Source: Lentimonas sp. CC4 (lineage in GTDB: Bacteria; Verrucomicrobiota; Verrucomicrobiia; Opitutales; Coraliomargaritaceae). Taken from it: 64,000 bases of DNA. The notes under the pieces were generated by a model. The model saw only the letters and a program-made list of their open reading frames with translations, did no database searches and was not told the DNA's origin. The position numbers were made by a program, and so were the translations under genes. The stretch lies in assembly GCF_902728235.1 (NCBI RefSeq), contig NZ_CACVBO010000001.1:3922900-3986899 (forward strand), read 5' to 3'. Shown piece after piece: positions 42,954-53,204 of this stretch. Position 1 is the first letter of the stretch. Every line of letters starts with the position of its first letter.

Positions 42954-44009
42954 TTAATTACGTGTCGACCTGGAGTTCAGTTGATACTCCAACACGCCCG
43001 TGGTTCCATCACCAACAAGCAACACCTCACCACCAGTGGCAGCATTAACATTTACACACATGCCACGCGTCCCTCCCAGTATTTCCTGATACAACATTTC
43101 ACCTGATGGCGTAAAAATCGCCAGAAGTGTCCTGCCAACAGATGAACGCGAGTGCGCTAACACTACCAGATATGGAGGCTCACCCTCGATAAATCGAACC
43201 GAGAGAGCTTGCGGGGGATGATACAAAGGAAATCCATCCAATGGGCCCTCGAACACAACTTCTCCATTCGAATCGATGATCAAAACGCATCGGCCAAAAT
43301 ACCCGACCAAAAAACTGAAGTCATCCGGCCATTGAACCGTATCAAAATGGTAGGGTTCAACTGGCAATTCCAATCGACTCAGCACTTCGCCATTAAAATC
43401 GTAGCGTTCAAGAACTCCACCTTCTTTCAAGCACATCAGCTGATCCTCTAGCACCAGACCGATGTCTCGATACTCGTGCCCAACGACCTTCCAAGTTACA
43501 TTTCCTTTAGAATCCAGCTGATACAGGGCATCCCAATCTAACACGTAAAACTCGAGTGCTCCATCCGCATTCAAATCAGCAGCAATCATCTTTTGAGGCG
43601 CCAAGTTTGAATTCGGTCGAAACCCCCAGTGCGATTCCCCCTCAAGGGTCAACAGCCCCACACCTCCAAAACCGCCGCCGCCTCGCATCACAGACAGTTC
43701 ACCATCACCCTGCACATCAATTAATTGCGGCGACAATCCACCACCCGTAGCGAAGTGCTGCAACAGTTCGTAATTTGACGCAGCCAGCAACCACACATCA
43801 CACTGACCGAGTATTGCGATCTCATCACCTGAAGATGAATGATAGTCACCCACTTGTATCCTCTTCACATATCCACTCACAAACTCCTCGAAAACTTGAG
43901 TCTTCTGAACAATCGAAGAGTCAAGCAACACCCGTGGAGTTGGGTCGAAAGTCGTGCACCCCGACAATACCAAGTAAACAGGAAGAAATAGAAGCGTGAG
44001 ACGCTTCAT
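42954..44009 (-). CDS. Lipoprotein with FG-GAP/VCBS-like propeller
   Basis: 351 residues with a lipoprotein signal (FLPVYLVLSGC). The mature part shows recurring blades with Asp-rich loops: VGDYHSSSGDEIAILG, IDVQGDGELSVMRGG, AADLNADGALEFYVLD. This fits an FG-GAP/VCBS-like beta-propeller with possible calcium sites. It probably faces the periplasm or outside. Function unknown. It starts 40 bases after ftsZ and may be the tail of the dcw transcript. Confidence 0.65.
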   Translation of the reverse strand: MKRLTLLFLPVYLVLSGCTTFDPTPRVLLDSSIVQKTQVFEEFVSGYVKRIQVGDYHSSSGDEIAILGQCDVWLLAASNYELLQHFATGGGLSPQLIDVQGDGELSVMRGGGGFGGVGLLTLEGESHWGFRPNSNLAPQKMIAADLNADGALEFYVLDWDALYQLDSKGNVTWKVVGHEYRDIGLVLEDQLMCLKEGGVLERYDFNGEVLSRLELPVEPYHFDTVQWPDDFSFLVGYFGRCVLIIDSNGEVVFEGPLDGFPLYHPPQALSVRFIEGEPPYLVVLAHSRSSVGRTLLAIFTPSGEMLYQEILGGTRGMCVNVNAATGGEVLLVGDGTTGVLEYQLNSRSTRN

Positions 44010-44048
44010 GTAATTGAAAATTTGCGTCCCATCGATTCCTCAACGAAC

Positions 44049-45332
44049 TTACACCTTCAGCTTAATCTTAATCCCGCGGCGCAGATACGTCGGCACGTCG
44101 AGATCTTCATCCTTATAATCGTTGCGGTCGGTCTTTTCGAAATAACCACGCTGCGCATCGACTTCGTTAAAGGTAAACTCATCCTGATCATCGTTCACCA
44201 GCTTCTTCTTACGCCCGAGCTTAGTCTCATGCACTGGCTGCAATGGCAGGTCATCCTGAGAGATCTCCGACTGGAGCCCCAATCCTTCCATCACCTCTGA
44301 AGGCGATGTAACGACTTCAACTGGTTTAACCTGTTGCACAGGCACTTGGCGACGCTCCATCTCGGCCTTGCCGAGCACGCAGATCTCCAAACTCTCGCAG
44401 CGCGACTGATCCAACACCGCGCCAAAGACGATATCTTCACGCGATCCAAAACGCTTCGACACCTGCGATACAATATCGTTGACCCGTGAAATCGGTAGAT
44501 CGGCACCACCAATGACATTCACCAAAATTCGATCCAGCTGCGTCGGCCGATCTCCCAAGTGCAGCAACGGGCAGATGAATAGATCATCCAGGGCGTCCTT
44601 CACATAGTCACCGCCAGTAGCGACCCCCGTGCCAAAAACCGTCTTACCACCCTGCCCCTGAAATACGGAACGCAGCGAACCGAGATCCAAATTAACGATA
44701 CCAGTCTTCAACAACATCGCGCAGAGCGAGTTCACCCCGCGGCCGATCCAACGATCGGTAATCGCAAATGCATTGAGCACACTCGTGTCCTCCTCTCCTT
44801 CTTGCAGCAGCACATCATTGGGCAACGGAATGACCCCGTGCACTAACTTGCGCAACTCGCCCAAACCTTCATCTGCGATGCTCTTACGGCGTTGCCCTTC
44901 AAAACTAAAAGGCAAAGTCACAAACGCTAACACGAGCGCATCCGTCTTCGCGGCGACTTCAGCGACAATCGGTGCCGCAGCACTACCAGTGCCGCCGCCA
45001 AATCCAACCACCATGATGATCAAATCCAGATCACCGATTAGAGCGGCAATCGCATCGCGATCCGATTCTGCGGCAGCTCGGCCAATATCGACCTCACCCC
45101 CCGCTCCGAGCCCACGCGTCACGCTGCGCCCGATCATTAACTTCTCTGTAATTGAAGAACTCGCAAGCGCCTGCGCATCGGTGTTGATAGCCGCTAGTTG
45201 CACACTGTCAAACCCCTCAAGGTTCAACGCACCGACGGCATTGGTGCCCGCCCCCCCGACACCGATGATCTTAATCTTCGGATCCGCGCGCGGCGTAGCG
45301 TGACTACTTAAACTGTCTAGTTCGTGGCTCAA
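44049..45332 (-). CDS. ftsZ: Cell division GTPase FtsZ (diverged)
   Basis: A 427-residue FtsZ, the tubulin homologue that forms the division ring. Nucleotide loops: [13 protein letters not shown] (residues 24-36) and the tubulin signature [12 protein letters not shown] (110-121), where most FtsZ have GGGTGTGAAP. The T7 catalytic loop reads NLDLGSL (214-220); the usual form is N-x-D-x-x-D, so the second aspartate (D212 in E. coli) is serine here. The long linker ends in [10 protein letters not shown], the usual peptide that binds FtsA. It is last in the dcw cluster, 15 bases after ftsA. Confidence 0.95.
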   Translation of the reverse strand: MSHELDSLSSHATPRADPKIKIIGVGGAGTNAVGALNLEGFDSVQLAAINTDAQALASSSITEKLMIGRSVTRGLGAGGEVDIGRAAAESDRDAIAALIGDLDLIIMVVGFGGGTGSAAAPIVAEVAAKTDALVLAFVTLPFSFEGQRRKSIADEGLGELRKLVHGVIPLPNDVLLQEGEEDTSVLNAFAITDRWIGRGVNSLCAMLLKTGIVNLDLGSLRSVFQGQGGKTVFGTGVATGGDYVKDALDDLFICPLLHLGDRPTQLDRILVNVIGGADLPISRVNDIVSQVSKRFGSREDIVFGAVLDQSRCESLEICVLGKAEMERRQVPVQQVKPVEVVTSPSEVMEGLGLQSEISQDDLPLQPVHETKLGRKKKLVNDDQDEFTFNEVDAQRGYFEKTDRNDYKDEDLDVPTYLRRGIKIKLKV

Positions 45333-45347
45333 TGAGGTCTCAATTAA

Positions 45348-46559
45348 TTAAAAATTTAAAATGCTACCAAGTCGACGAAAGAGCCCCGTCGGCTTCGAGT
45401 TTTGCTGCGCATCTTCCTGACCAGTCAATGCATAATGTAAGAGTCCAAGCGCCGTGCTATATTCTGGCACACGGAGCTCTGGTGAAACATCTTGCGGCCC
45501 CTCAGACTGACGCGCCGGCAATCTGAGACTTCGCTGCGCGACCTCGTCAATACCTTCGAGACGCGAAGTTCCGCCCGTCAATACGATTCCCGAGGCAATA
45601 TCCTCAGGCACGAGTAATTCCGCATCAATCAACTGATCCTTAATGATATCAAAAATCTCAGATACGCGCGCCTCAATAATCTTAGTAATCGCCGCCAGAG
45701 GATATTCACGATCTCCGATCGTCATATCACCATAGAGCCACACCTTCTCGTCGCGGTCTTCACTCTTATAATAGGCGCGACCGTTTCGTAGTTTCGACTC
45801 TTCGGCACTTTTACGGCCGACACGTAAGCCGATGCTCAGATCATTGGTAATATGATCACCGCCGACAGGCACCACGCCTGTTAGGACGATGTAACCTTTA
45901 CGATAGAGCACAAAATCCGTAGTGCCTCCACCAATATCAATCACCAAGGCACCATTATCCTTCTCCGACTCTTCCAGTAGCACTGCCCCCGAAGCGATGC
46001 TCGATATGATCATATCACTCACATCGAGATCAATCCCACGAATCACACGAAGGCTATCGCTCACGATCTGGCTATCGCCATGCACCGACCAATAACCGAC
46101 TTGCAGGCGCGAACCTTCTTTCGAAAGCGGGTTCTCCACTTGTTGACCATCAATCGAAAATGGATTCTGAATATGATGAATATAAGTTCTGACCTCGGTC
46201 AACTTACGACGCTTCGCATCTTCCTTCGCCTGCTCGATATCCGAAGGACGAATAATCGAATCCGAGGAGCCGACATTCGTCGTGCCCACATTAAAATTAC
46301 CGCGTAAATGACTTCCAGTCTGCGCTAAATATACTTCATCGACGCGCGTCTTCGCATTTTGCTCCGCCGTCATAATCGCGGCATGCACACAATCGCTCGC
46401 CGCTTTCAAATCCACGATCACGCCCTTCTTCACCCCTTTCGAAAAGCACGAGCTATGCCCGATAATATTGAGCCCTGAGTCTCCTTCGATTTCGCCAAGA
46501 AGAACCGTCACCTTAGACGTTCCAATTTCAACAGCAGCGACCACTCTGGTTAGACTCAT
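45348..46559 (-). CDS. ftsA: Cell division protein FtsA
   Basis: A 403-residue actin-like ATPase that ties FtsZ to the membrane. Start [19 protein letters not shown] is phosphate loop 1; [15 protein letters not shown] is phosphate loop 2; [17 protein letters not shown] is the adenosine motif. The 1C subdomain lies between. The C-terminus [12 protein letters not shown] is a short amphipathic membrane-targeting helix. It precedes ftsZ as in most bacteria. Confidence 0.95.
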   Translation of the reverse strand: MSLTRVVAAVEIGTSKVTVLLGEIEGDSGLNIIGHSSCFSKGVKKGVIVDLKAASDCVHAAIMTAEQNAKTRVDEVYLAQTGSHLRGNFNVGTTNVGSSDSIIRPSDIEQAKEDAKRRKLTEVRTYIHHIQNPFSIDGQQVENPLSKEGSRLQVGYWSVHGDSQIVSDSLRVIRGIDLDVSDMIISSIASGAVLLEESEKDNGALVIDIGGGTTDFVLYRKGYIVLTGVVPVGGDHITNDLSIGLRVGRKSAEESKLRNGRAYYKSEDRDEKVWLYGDMTIGDREYPLAAITKIIEARVSEIFDIIKDQLIDAELLVPEDIASGIVLTGGTSRLEGIDEVAQRSLRLPARQSEGPQDVSPELRVPEYSTALGLLHYALTGQEDAQQNSKPTGLFRRLGSILNF

Positions 46560-46579
46560 AGTAAAAAAGAATAAAGAAG

Positions 46580-46713
46580 TTTGGAGTTAGAAGTAAGAAG
46601 AAAAAAGTGACACTGGAGCTCGCATGAACTTCGAAAGTTCAATGACAACATCACTAAGACGCCACCTTCTTTTGGGGTAATATTCTAACTACTAGATTCT
46701 ATATTCGATCTCC
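46580..46713. repeat. Heptamer-like repeats between ftsQ and ftsA
   Basis: Left 46580-46600 (TTTGGAGTTAGAAGTAAGAAG split as heptamers) and right 46682-46713 (ATTCTAA CTACTAG ATTCTAT ATTCGAT) are degraded, inverted relatives of the TTAGGAG family. This 157-base gap is the largest within the 3' half of the dcw cluster. Confidence 0.6.
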
Positions 46714-46716
46714 TTT

Positions 46717-47652
46717 CTAAAATGCGCCGATGCGACCACTGCTAAATTGCACCGCAGCAGAACCACGTAAAGAAAGATCGATCCGTTCGAGCGATTGATT
46801 TCCCTGACTGCTGACATATTCCAAAATATAGGCCAAACGATCCAACTGACGGCCGTAATCTGCGGATGCACTGAAGATAATTCGCGGCACCAACGTCGAA
46901 CGCACTTCGATCACCTGTCCTGGCAAGTCCACATCCCCCGAATAGTGCTCCAGCGATACGACCTGCCACGTTCGAAAGAATTTCGGCTGCGTGCGTCGTG
47001 CCAAATCCAGCAAGTCTGCCACCGACTCAATTCCACGCATCGGTGAAAAGCTGCCATCTACATGTTGATACGGTTGCACATAGGGCAAATTCCCGAGCGT
47101 CGCCGTCGGATAGCCCAAGCCGTCATACACCGCACCATCACGTGCCACGAGCCGAAGACGTGGCTTACCATCTGGCCCAGCAATCGCCAAACGCAACGCT
47201 GGTAGACGCTCTTGCACTCGAATACGTAAATCACTCGGAAAGACGCGCTCGACCGAGGCAGACTTCACTTGAGCATCCGACTCCAATGTCTTCTTCAGCT
47301 CGTAAATATCCGCCTCCATCATCGACATACCTGGCCGCAACTTGATCGTCTTGCTCAGCCAAATATCAGGCAACACGCCATCGGTATCGAAAATAATGCG
47401 CTCAATCGGCTTCGAGGACGGCGTGATCGGCAGGGTTTGTTCGTGCTGCTTAAACGCCATAATAGACCAAGTGAGCCCACTGCCCACGGCAATCAACACG
47501 ATTAAACCAACAAAAAATTTAATCCAACGCATGCGCCGCCTCCTGCGCGCTGGAGGCGAATTCACACGTCGACGACTCGGCCCAGCCAGCTTTCGCCAAC
47601 TCTGCTCACCATCTGCAGACGTCCCGCCCTTTTGTTTACCACTACCAATCAT
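46717..47652 (-). CDS. ftsQ: FtsQ/DivIB-like division protein
   Basis: 311 residues. An Arg-rich cytosolic part (RRRVNSPPARRRRRMRW) is followed by one membrane helix (FFVGLIVLIAVGSGLTWSIM) and a POTRA domain (LRPGMSMMEADIYELKKTLE, then VKSASVERVFPSDLRIRVQE). FtsQ links early and late divisome proteins in the periplasm. Position after ddl and before ftsA is the classical one. The start overlaps the ddl stop by 4 bases (ATGA). Confidence 0.85.
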   Translation of the reverse strand: MIGSGKQKGGTSADGEQSWRKLAGPSRRRVNSPPARRRRRMRWIKFFVGLIVLIAVGSGLTWSIMAFKQHEQTLPITPSSKPIERIIFDTDGVLPDIWLSKTIKLRPGMSMMEADIYELKKTLESDAQVKSASVERVFPSDLRIRVQERLPALRLAIAGPDGKPRLRLVARDGAVYDGLGYPTATLGNLPYVQPYQHVDGSFSPMRGIESVADLLDLARRTQPKFFRTWQVVSLEHYSGDVDLPGQVIEVRSTLVPRIIFSASADYGRQLDRLAYILEYVSSQGNQSLERIDLSLRGSAAVQFSSGRIGAF

Positions 47653-48587
47653 CCCGGATGTCCCTTCGTTTCGCAGGCGGCAAAGCGTGCCATCGCAGGA
47701 GTCACCAAATCACGCCCCAACGACTCGAAATCCAAGCCCACACACGAAGCACTTTTCGGCAGTAAACTCGTCGCGGTCAATCCTGGTAAAGTATTGATCT
47801 CTAAAAAATATGACTTCGCACCATCCAGCAGAAAATCAATCCGTGCAAAATCGCGACACCCACAGGCATTGAACAATGCTTCGGCATCGGCCTTGATCCG
47901 CGCCTCTACCTCTGGTTGTAGCTCTGCGGGGTAGCGATACTCCGTAGAGCCAGGCGTATATTTCGCCTCATAATCATACACCCCACTGGCACTCACGATC
48001 TCGACCACGCCCATCGCGGCTCCCTTCAGCACGCCCACCGTCAACTCACGCCCACGGATACGTTGCTCTATCAACCAATTACCTTCGTGGATTTTTGAGA
48101 GCGTCACACCCAGCGCCGAACGATGCTCGGTAAAATATAATCCCACACTACTACCTTGATCCGTCGGCTTGATCACCAAAGAGGTGCCCAGCACCCCAAT
48201 CACCGCATCCGCCAACGGTGCATTCGCCCCGTCAAATACCATCGCTTCTGGCACATCAATACCCAAGTCCCGCGCAATCGTCTTGGTCAAATCCTTTGCC
48301 ATACACAAGCGACTCGCCGCAGCATCGCTACCACAATACTCGACCCCAGCCGCTTCGAGCAAGGCCTGTAAACGTCCGTCTTCACCGAACGCACCATGCA
48401 ATGCTGGGAACACAATTGAGCGACTCCCATCAATCGACTCGGGCAATGCCTCCGCATCAAGACGTAACAGCTCCACTTCAAAATTCGCGGACAAGGCCTT
48501 CGCAATTGCCTCACCACTGACCAGCGAGACATCTCGTTCAGAGCCCACGCCACCATATAATACCACGATTGATTCTGGATTAGCCAC
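47649..48587 (-). CDS. ddl: D-alanine-D-alanine ligase
   Basis: A 312-residue ATP-grasp ligase that makes the D-Ala-D-Ala dipeptide for peptidoglycan. Motifs: VVLYGGVGSERDVSLVSGEA, the ATP-binding LVIKPTDQGSSVGLYF, RELTVGVLKG, and the metal site ARIDFLLDGAKSYFLEINTL with PGLTATSLLPKSA. It overlaps the murC-murB stop by 8 bases and ftsQ by 4, so the genes are tightly coupled. Confidence 0.95.
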   Translation of the reverse strand: MANPESIVVLYGGVGSERDVSLVSGEAIAKALSANFEVELLRLDAEALPESIDGSRSIVFPALHGAFGEDGRLQALLEAAGVEYCGSDAAASRLCMAKDLTKTIARDLGIDVPEAMVFDGANAPLADAVIGVLGTSLVIKPTDQGSSVGLYFTEHRSALGVTLSKIHEGNWLIEQRIRGRELTVGVLKGAAMGVVEIVSASGVYDYEAKYTPGSTEYRYPAELQPEVEARIKADAEALFNACGCRDFARIDFLLDGAKSYFLEINTLPGLTATSLLPKSASCVGLDFESLGRDLVTPAMARFAACETKGHPG

Positions 48588-50898
48588 AGTTCGTTCCTCC
48601 CTTTAAAGATTCCACATCACCAAGCACATCATCCCATGCCTGCCCGAGCAATAAAACTTCTGGCTCCAGTATGTAGCCCGACTTCGCATGGATCGCCGCG
48701 CGCACCTTCCGCACCAGTTCGATCACATCGGTCGCAGTGGCTCCGCCACGATTTACGATAAAGTTGCCATGCACATCCGATACCTCAGCCGCACCGACAC
48801 GCATACCTTTCACACCATACGTATCGATGAGTTTGCCTGCAAAATTACCTTCTGGATTTTTAAAGATACACCCAGCGCTCGGGTCTCTCGGCTGCGATGC
48901 TTTGCGCGAACTCGAATAGCTATCCATCCGCTCACGGATGGATGCCTCATCCTCAGCTTCGAGGCTCTTCAAAATCGCACCCAGTGCGATGCCACGGCTG
49001 ATCTCCTCTACCTTTCGGTAACCGAAGTGAAACGCATCTTTTGGCAAATCCTGTAACTGCCCAGCCTCATCAAGAAACTGCACACGCTCGACCACATCGA
49101 ACATCCAATTCCCCATCGCACCGGCATTCATCCGCAAGGCGCCCCCAATCGCGCCGGGAATGCCTTCGAGAAATTCAAATCCCGCAAGACCAGCCTTGGC
49201 CGCATGACCACACACCTCTTTTAAACGCACACCTGCACCAGCCCAAATGCGACCGTCGCCAAGCGCTTCAGATCGACGCCATTCTGTGCCCGAGAAACGA
49301 ATCACCAATCCAGGGAATCCTTCGTCTGGCACCAACAAATTCGAACCACGCCCGAGGCAAAACGTCTCTAAATCAAATAGCTTTGCCGCGCGCAACAATG
49401 CCCGTAGGTCACAGAGGTTCGAGGGCTCTGCATAAAACTGTGCCGCACCACCGATGCGCATCGTCGTTTTATTCGCCATCGGCTCATTCTCTTTCAACAC
49501 GCAATTCGGCGACACACGGCCCTTTAAAAAGTCACGCCATGCCGCATCCAGATCAAACTCACAGCGGCGCATCGATGTAAACAGTCCACCGAACTGATCA
49601 ATATCTCCCGCTCCAACAAATGCAATGGTGCTCGGCTCACTGCCAATCGTATCCACCAAGCGTTGCAGCCCTGACGGGTTCATCGTTAACACCTCAGGCG
49701 GCTCGCCTGAAAATTCCTGCGCCAACTCCGCAATCGTGCCACCTTCAATCACTGACTCATGCGCCGCATACACCGGTAATAAAAATAGCTGATCCGCCGA
49801 CTCTAAAATCTCCGCAAACTCACGCTTAAATTGCTTTGTGCGCGAATAGCGATGCGGCTGAAACACCACAACCAAGCGCCGCGCTGGCGCCATCGAACGC
49901 AAGCACTCAAACAGCGCCGCAATTTCAGTCGGATGATGCGCGTAATCTTCGAGCACCGTGAGCTGCTCATCGCGATGCAACACGGTCTGTCGCCGCGCCA
50001 TACCACCAAAACTAGATAGCACATCGCTCCGCAATTCAGCCGCTAACACACTCAATACCGCCAACGCCGCAGCGCCATTGATCTGGTTAAAGCGCCCCAC
50101 GGCCGGCGACTCCACTTGGACCTCAGCCAAACGTCCACTCAGCTGTAGAGTTCCATCCGTATCAGCATGCACGCAATAGTCGCCATTCACTCCGAAGGTT
50201 AGCAATTCTGCTCCACCGGTTTCGATAAAACGGCCGGTCAAATCTCCCTCGGTTGAGAGCAGCACCTGCGCCTTCGTCCGTGTAATGAGTTGCCGAAACG
50301 CGGCATCCAACATTTCGCCACTAGAGTAGCGGTCGGCATGATCCCAATCCACGTTGAGCACCACAGTCACTTCAGGTGAGAAATGATCAATCGTGCCATC
50401 ACTCTCATCGACTTCTGCAATCAACCAATCACTGTCCATGTATTGGCTGGGCGGCAGCGCTTCATCGTTAAACAACCCGCCAAGAATATAATTCGCATCG
50501 ACTCCACAATGTCGCACGCCATGCGCAATCATTCCAGACGTCGTGGTCTTACCATGACTGCCCACCACTGCGATCAATCGTTTCGTAGCCGCAATCTCAG
50601 CAAGCATCTCACCACGTCGCAGGGTCTTCAATCCTAACTCACGAGCCGCTGCCAACAATGGATGATCCGCCTGAATCGCACTCGAATAGACGACCGTCGT
50701 AAACCCAGCAAGTTGCTCCGAAAAAACAAAGTCACGCAGCTCGACGCCCGCCCCATCAAGAAAGCAACGCACACGCTCTTGCAAATTATCATCGTATCCA
50801 ACAATTGCATAGCCAGCACGCGCCATCCAACCAGCCAGCGGAGCCATCCCCATGCCGCCGACACCAATAAATAAATAAGTTTCCTCAGATGCAGGCAT
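48580..50898 (-). CDS. murC-murB: MurC-MurB fusion protein
   Basis: 772 residues, two enzymes in one chain. Residues 1-445 are MurC (UDP-MurNAc:L-Ala ligase): GVGGMGMAPLAGWMA, the P-loop GSHGKTTT at 113-120, EVDESDGTIDHFSPE, DYAHHPTEI and FQPHRYSRT. Residues about 455-772 are MurB (UDP-EnolGlcNAc reductase): TTMRIGGAAQF, GRGSNLLVPD, GIPGAIGGALRMNAGAMG, FGYRKVEE and LEPEVLLLG. In the proton-donor position, SAGCIFKNP has cysteine 677 where E. coli has serine 229. The MurB product is the MurC substrate. Stop of murG and start overlap by one base (TAATG). Confidence 0.95.
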   Translation of the reverse strand: MPASEETYLFIGVGGMGMAPLAGWMARAGYAIVGYDDNLQERVRCFLDGAGVELRDFVFSEQLAGFTTVVYSSAIQADHPLLAAARELGLKTLRRGEMLAEIAATKRLIAVVGSHGKTTTSGMIAHGVRHCGVDANYILGGLFNDEALPPSQYMDSDWLIAEVDESDGTIDHFSPEVTVVLNVDWDHADRYSSGEMLDAAFRQLITRTKAQVLLSTEGDLTGRFIETGGAELLTFGVNGDYCVHADTDGTLQLSGRLAEVQVESPAVGRFNQINGAAALAVLSVLAAELRSDVLSSFGGMARRQTVLHRDEQLTVLEDYAHHPTEIAALFECLRSMAPARRLVVVFQPHRYSRTKQFKREFAEILESADQLFLLPVYAAHESVIEGGTIAELAQEFSGEPPEVLTMNPSGLQRLVDTIGSEPSTIAFVGAGDIDQFGGLFTSMRRCEFDLDAAWRDFLKGRVSPNCVLKENEPMANKTTMRIGGAAQFYAEPSNLCDLRALLRAAKLFDLETFCLGRGSNLLVPDEGFPGLVIRFSGTEWRRSEALGDGRIWAGAGVRLKEVCGHAAKAGLAGFEFLEGIPGAIGGALRMNAGAMGNWMFDVVERVQFLDEAGQLQDLPKDAFHFGYRKVEEISRGIALGAILKSLEAEDEASIRERMDSYSSSRKASQPRDPSAGCIFKNPEGNFAGKLIDTYGVKGMRVGAAEVSDVHGNFIVNRGGATATDVIELVRKVRAAIHAKSGYILEPEVLLLGQAWDDVLGDVESLKGGTNCG

Positions 50899-52025
50899 TA
50901 TATTGCAGACCCCTGTTTGTCAGACTCAGCCAAAGCACGCGCCGCGCACAAGTCTTCGATGTCAGTCGCTATCCGCGCCCCTGAATCAAAGCGATCTAGG
51001 CGTTCAAGATTCGACTTAAATTTACTCAACATCCAATCGTTAAAAATTAGATTTTTAACTTCGCCCATAAGCTTACCTAAATCATCCTGCGCCAGCACCA
51101 AACCTGCGCCATGTCGCTCATGCATCAACGCATTCGCCTGCTGGTGATCATCTGCTGCGTATGGGTATGGGATCAGAATCGACGGCGCACGGCAGCGAAT
51201 AATCTCCGCAATCGAACCAGCCCCCGCACGCGAAATCACAAGATCAGCCGCAGAAATCACATCCCCCATCTGGTCGGAAAATGGCACGAACGTCGCAGAA
51301 ACCGCCTCACCACGGGAACTCACTCCTTGAATCGAACTCGCAGAGTTTTTCCCTAGCCCAGTCACACAATACACCGAGACCCCAGACTTCGCTAGTGAGT
51401 CAAAATGATCCGTCACCCAATCATTGAGCGCCGCAGCTCCCTGGCTTCCGCCAATGAGCACCAGTAGTTTATTCGATACCGTAATCCCCAAACGCTGCCA
51501 GGCCTCAGCCTTCAAACGATGTTTCACATCACCGCGAACCGGATACCCCAAATAACGCACACGCTTCGAGGGCAGCCCTTTCAAGCGCACACCATCTGGT
51601 AAATACACACGCGTTGCCAAATACTTGAGCAAACGAACCGCTTTACCAGGGCGGCAGTTGGCCTCGTGCACCGCAACCGGCACACCCGCAAAACGCGCAG
51701 CGAGCCCAAGCCCCACAGATAGAAATCCACCAAAGAGTAACACCAGGTCGGGCTTCTCCTGTTTCACCAACTTACTCGAAAACAAATAGCCCGAGAGCAA
51801 ACTCCAACAGGAAGTGATCCATCTCGTGATGCCTCCGGAAAATGCCTGCCCTGGTGTCTTATAAAAATTCAGGTGCGAATATTTCTCGATCAACGCAGAA
51901 TCCACCTGCTTCTGACTGATTAGCAAGGTGCAATCATGCCCGCGCGACTGCAGCACCTCAGCGATTGCAATCCCTGGAGCCAGATGTCCGCCCGTGCCTC
52001 CACATGCGATCAATATACGGCTCAT
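50898..52025 (-). CDS. murG: UDP-GlcNAc transferase MurG
   Basis: A 375-residue GT28 enzyme that adds GlcNAc to lipid I, making lipid II on the inner face of the membrane. Motifs: ACGGTGGHLAPGIAIAEVL, FGGFLSVGLGLAARFAGVPV with HEANCRPG, IGGSQGAAALNDWV and SRAGAGSIAEIIRC with PSILIPYPYAADDHQ. Normal length. The start overlaps the ftsW stop by 4 bases. Confidence 0.96.
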   Translation of the reverse strand: MSRILIACGGTGGHLAPGIAIAEVLQSRGHDCTLLISQKQVDSALIEKYSHLNFYKTPGQAFSGGITRWITSCWSLLSGYLFSSKLVKQEKPDLVLLFGGFLSVGLGLAARFAGVPVAVHEANCRPGKAVRLLKYLATRVYLPDGVRLKGLPSKRVRYLGYPVRGDVKHRLKAEAWQRLGITVSNKLLVLIGGSQGAAALNDWVTDHFDSLAKSGVSVYCVTGLGKNSASSIQGVSSRGEAVSATFVPFSDQMGDVISAADLVISRAGAGSIAEIIRCRAPSILIPYPYAADDHQQANALMHERHGAGLVLAQDDLGKLMGEVKNLIFNDWMLSKFKSNLERLDRFDSGARIATDIEDLCAARALAESDKQGSAI

Positions 52026-53164
52026 AATTCACGCTGTCTCCGCAGCGCAGGCAGCTCCCATGAGCGGAAGCCATTTAAAATAATCCCAGTCAAAACAAAC
52101 ATGAAAACAAGATTGGAGCCGCCATACGAAATAAACGGCAACGACATCCCTTTGGTCGGCAAGCAGCCTGTGACCACGCCGATATTAATTAAGGCCTGCA
52201 GCGTCACGAAAAGCAGCGCGCCCATCACCAACAGATATTGATATAGATCCGGCGCGCGCTTCAACTGCATCACACCGACGAAAAACAACGTCATAAATAA
52301 AATTACCACACCGGCGGTAAACACCAACCCGAGCTCCTCTCCGACGATTGCAAAAATAAAGTCTGTATGCGCTTCGGGTAAGAACGACATCTGCTGACGT
52401 CCGGCGCCGAGCCCCACGCCTTGCACACCACCGGCTCCAAAAGCCAGAATACCCTGCCACAACTGGTAGGAACTATCACTACGGTTACCCTCCACATCGA
52501 GGAAGGACGTAATACGCTGCAAACGAACGGGGTCGTGATAGACTGCCACCGAGAACAGAGTCAGCGCTGCAAGCGCAGTCGGAATCAAAAACTTCAAGCG
52601 TAACCCAGCAAGGTAAAGCATCAAACCGCCAACCGCTCCACAGAGAAAGGCCGTGCCGAAATCTGGCTCAATAATAATCAATCCACAAATCACCGCGAGC
52701 ATCGCGCACGGCACCAAATAACCACGCAGCGCATCATCCAAATTCCGACGATTCGCTGCCAGATAATGCGCCATCATAAATAACAAGCCCAACTTACCAA
52801 TCTCAGACACCTGTAACCGTATCGGACCAAAATCAATCCAACGTTGCGCGCCGTTCACCGTCACACCAATGCCAGGAACCAGCACCAGAATCAGCAAGAG
52901 CACAGCACCGCCCGCCAAAACGTAGGCATAATCACGCAGCGCCGCGAGGTTCACCACCATTGCGAATCCACCAGAGAGTGTCGCAACCACCAGCCAAATG
53001 AGCTGCTTGCGCAACAACACCGTCGGGTCGGAGTGCATCGCTTGAGAGGCGCTAAACAGCACCACCAAGCCAAGAAAAGTCAGCGAAATGACAATCAGCG
53101 CAATAAAGACTCCTGCCGGCGGAATTCTCCAAAAGGAATTTCGCAAAGCAGGGCGTGCGCTCAT
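52022..53164 (-). CDS. ftsW: SEDS glycosyltransferase FtsW
   Basis: A 380-residue membrane protein with about ten helices, the septal peptidoglycan polymerase that works with FtsI. Visible are GAQRWIDFGPIRLQVSEIGK, the catalytic-aspartate region IIEPDFGTAFLCGAVGGLML, FLPEAHTDFIFAIVGEELGL and the family end GCLPTKGMSLPFISYGGSNL. The position between the LysM lipoprotein and murG fits FtsW rather than RodA. Confidence 0.94.
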   Translation of the reverse strand: MSARPALRNSFWRIPPAGVFIALIVISLTFLGLVVLFSASQAMHSDPTVLLRKQLIWLVVATLSGGFAMVVNLAALRDYAYVLAGGAVLLLILVLVPGIGVTVNGAQRWIDFGPIRLQVSEIGKLGLLFMMAHYLAANRRNLDDALRGYLVPCAMLAVICGLIIIEPDFGTAFLCGAVGGLMLYLAGLRLKFLIPTALAALTLFSVAVYHDPVRLQRITSFLDVEGNRSDSSYQLWQGILAFGAGGVQGVGLGAGRQQMSFLPEAHTDFIFAIVGEELGLVFTAGVVILFMTLFFVGVMQLKRAPDLYQYLLVMGALLFVTLQALINIGVVTGCLPTKGMSLPFISYGGSNLVFMFVLTGIILNGFRSWELPALRRQREL

Positions 53165-53204
53165 TCTATAGTGATATCCAGACTGAACGATTCAACTGTA
53201 AGAC

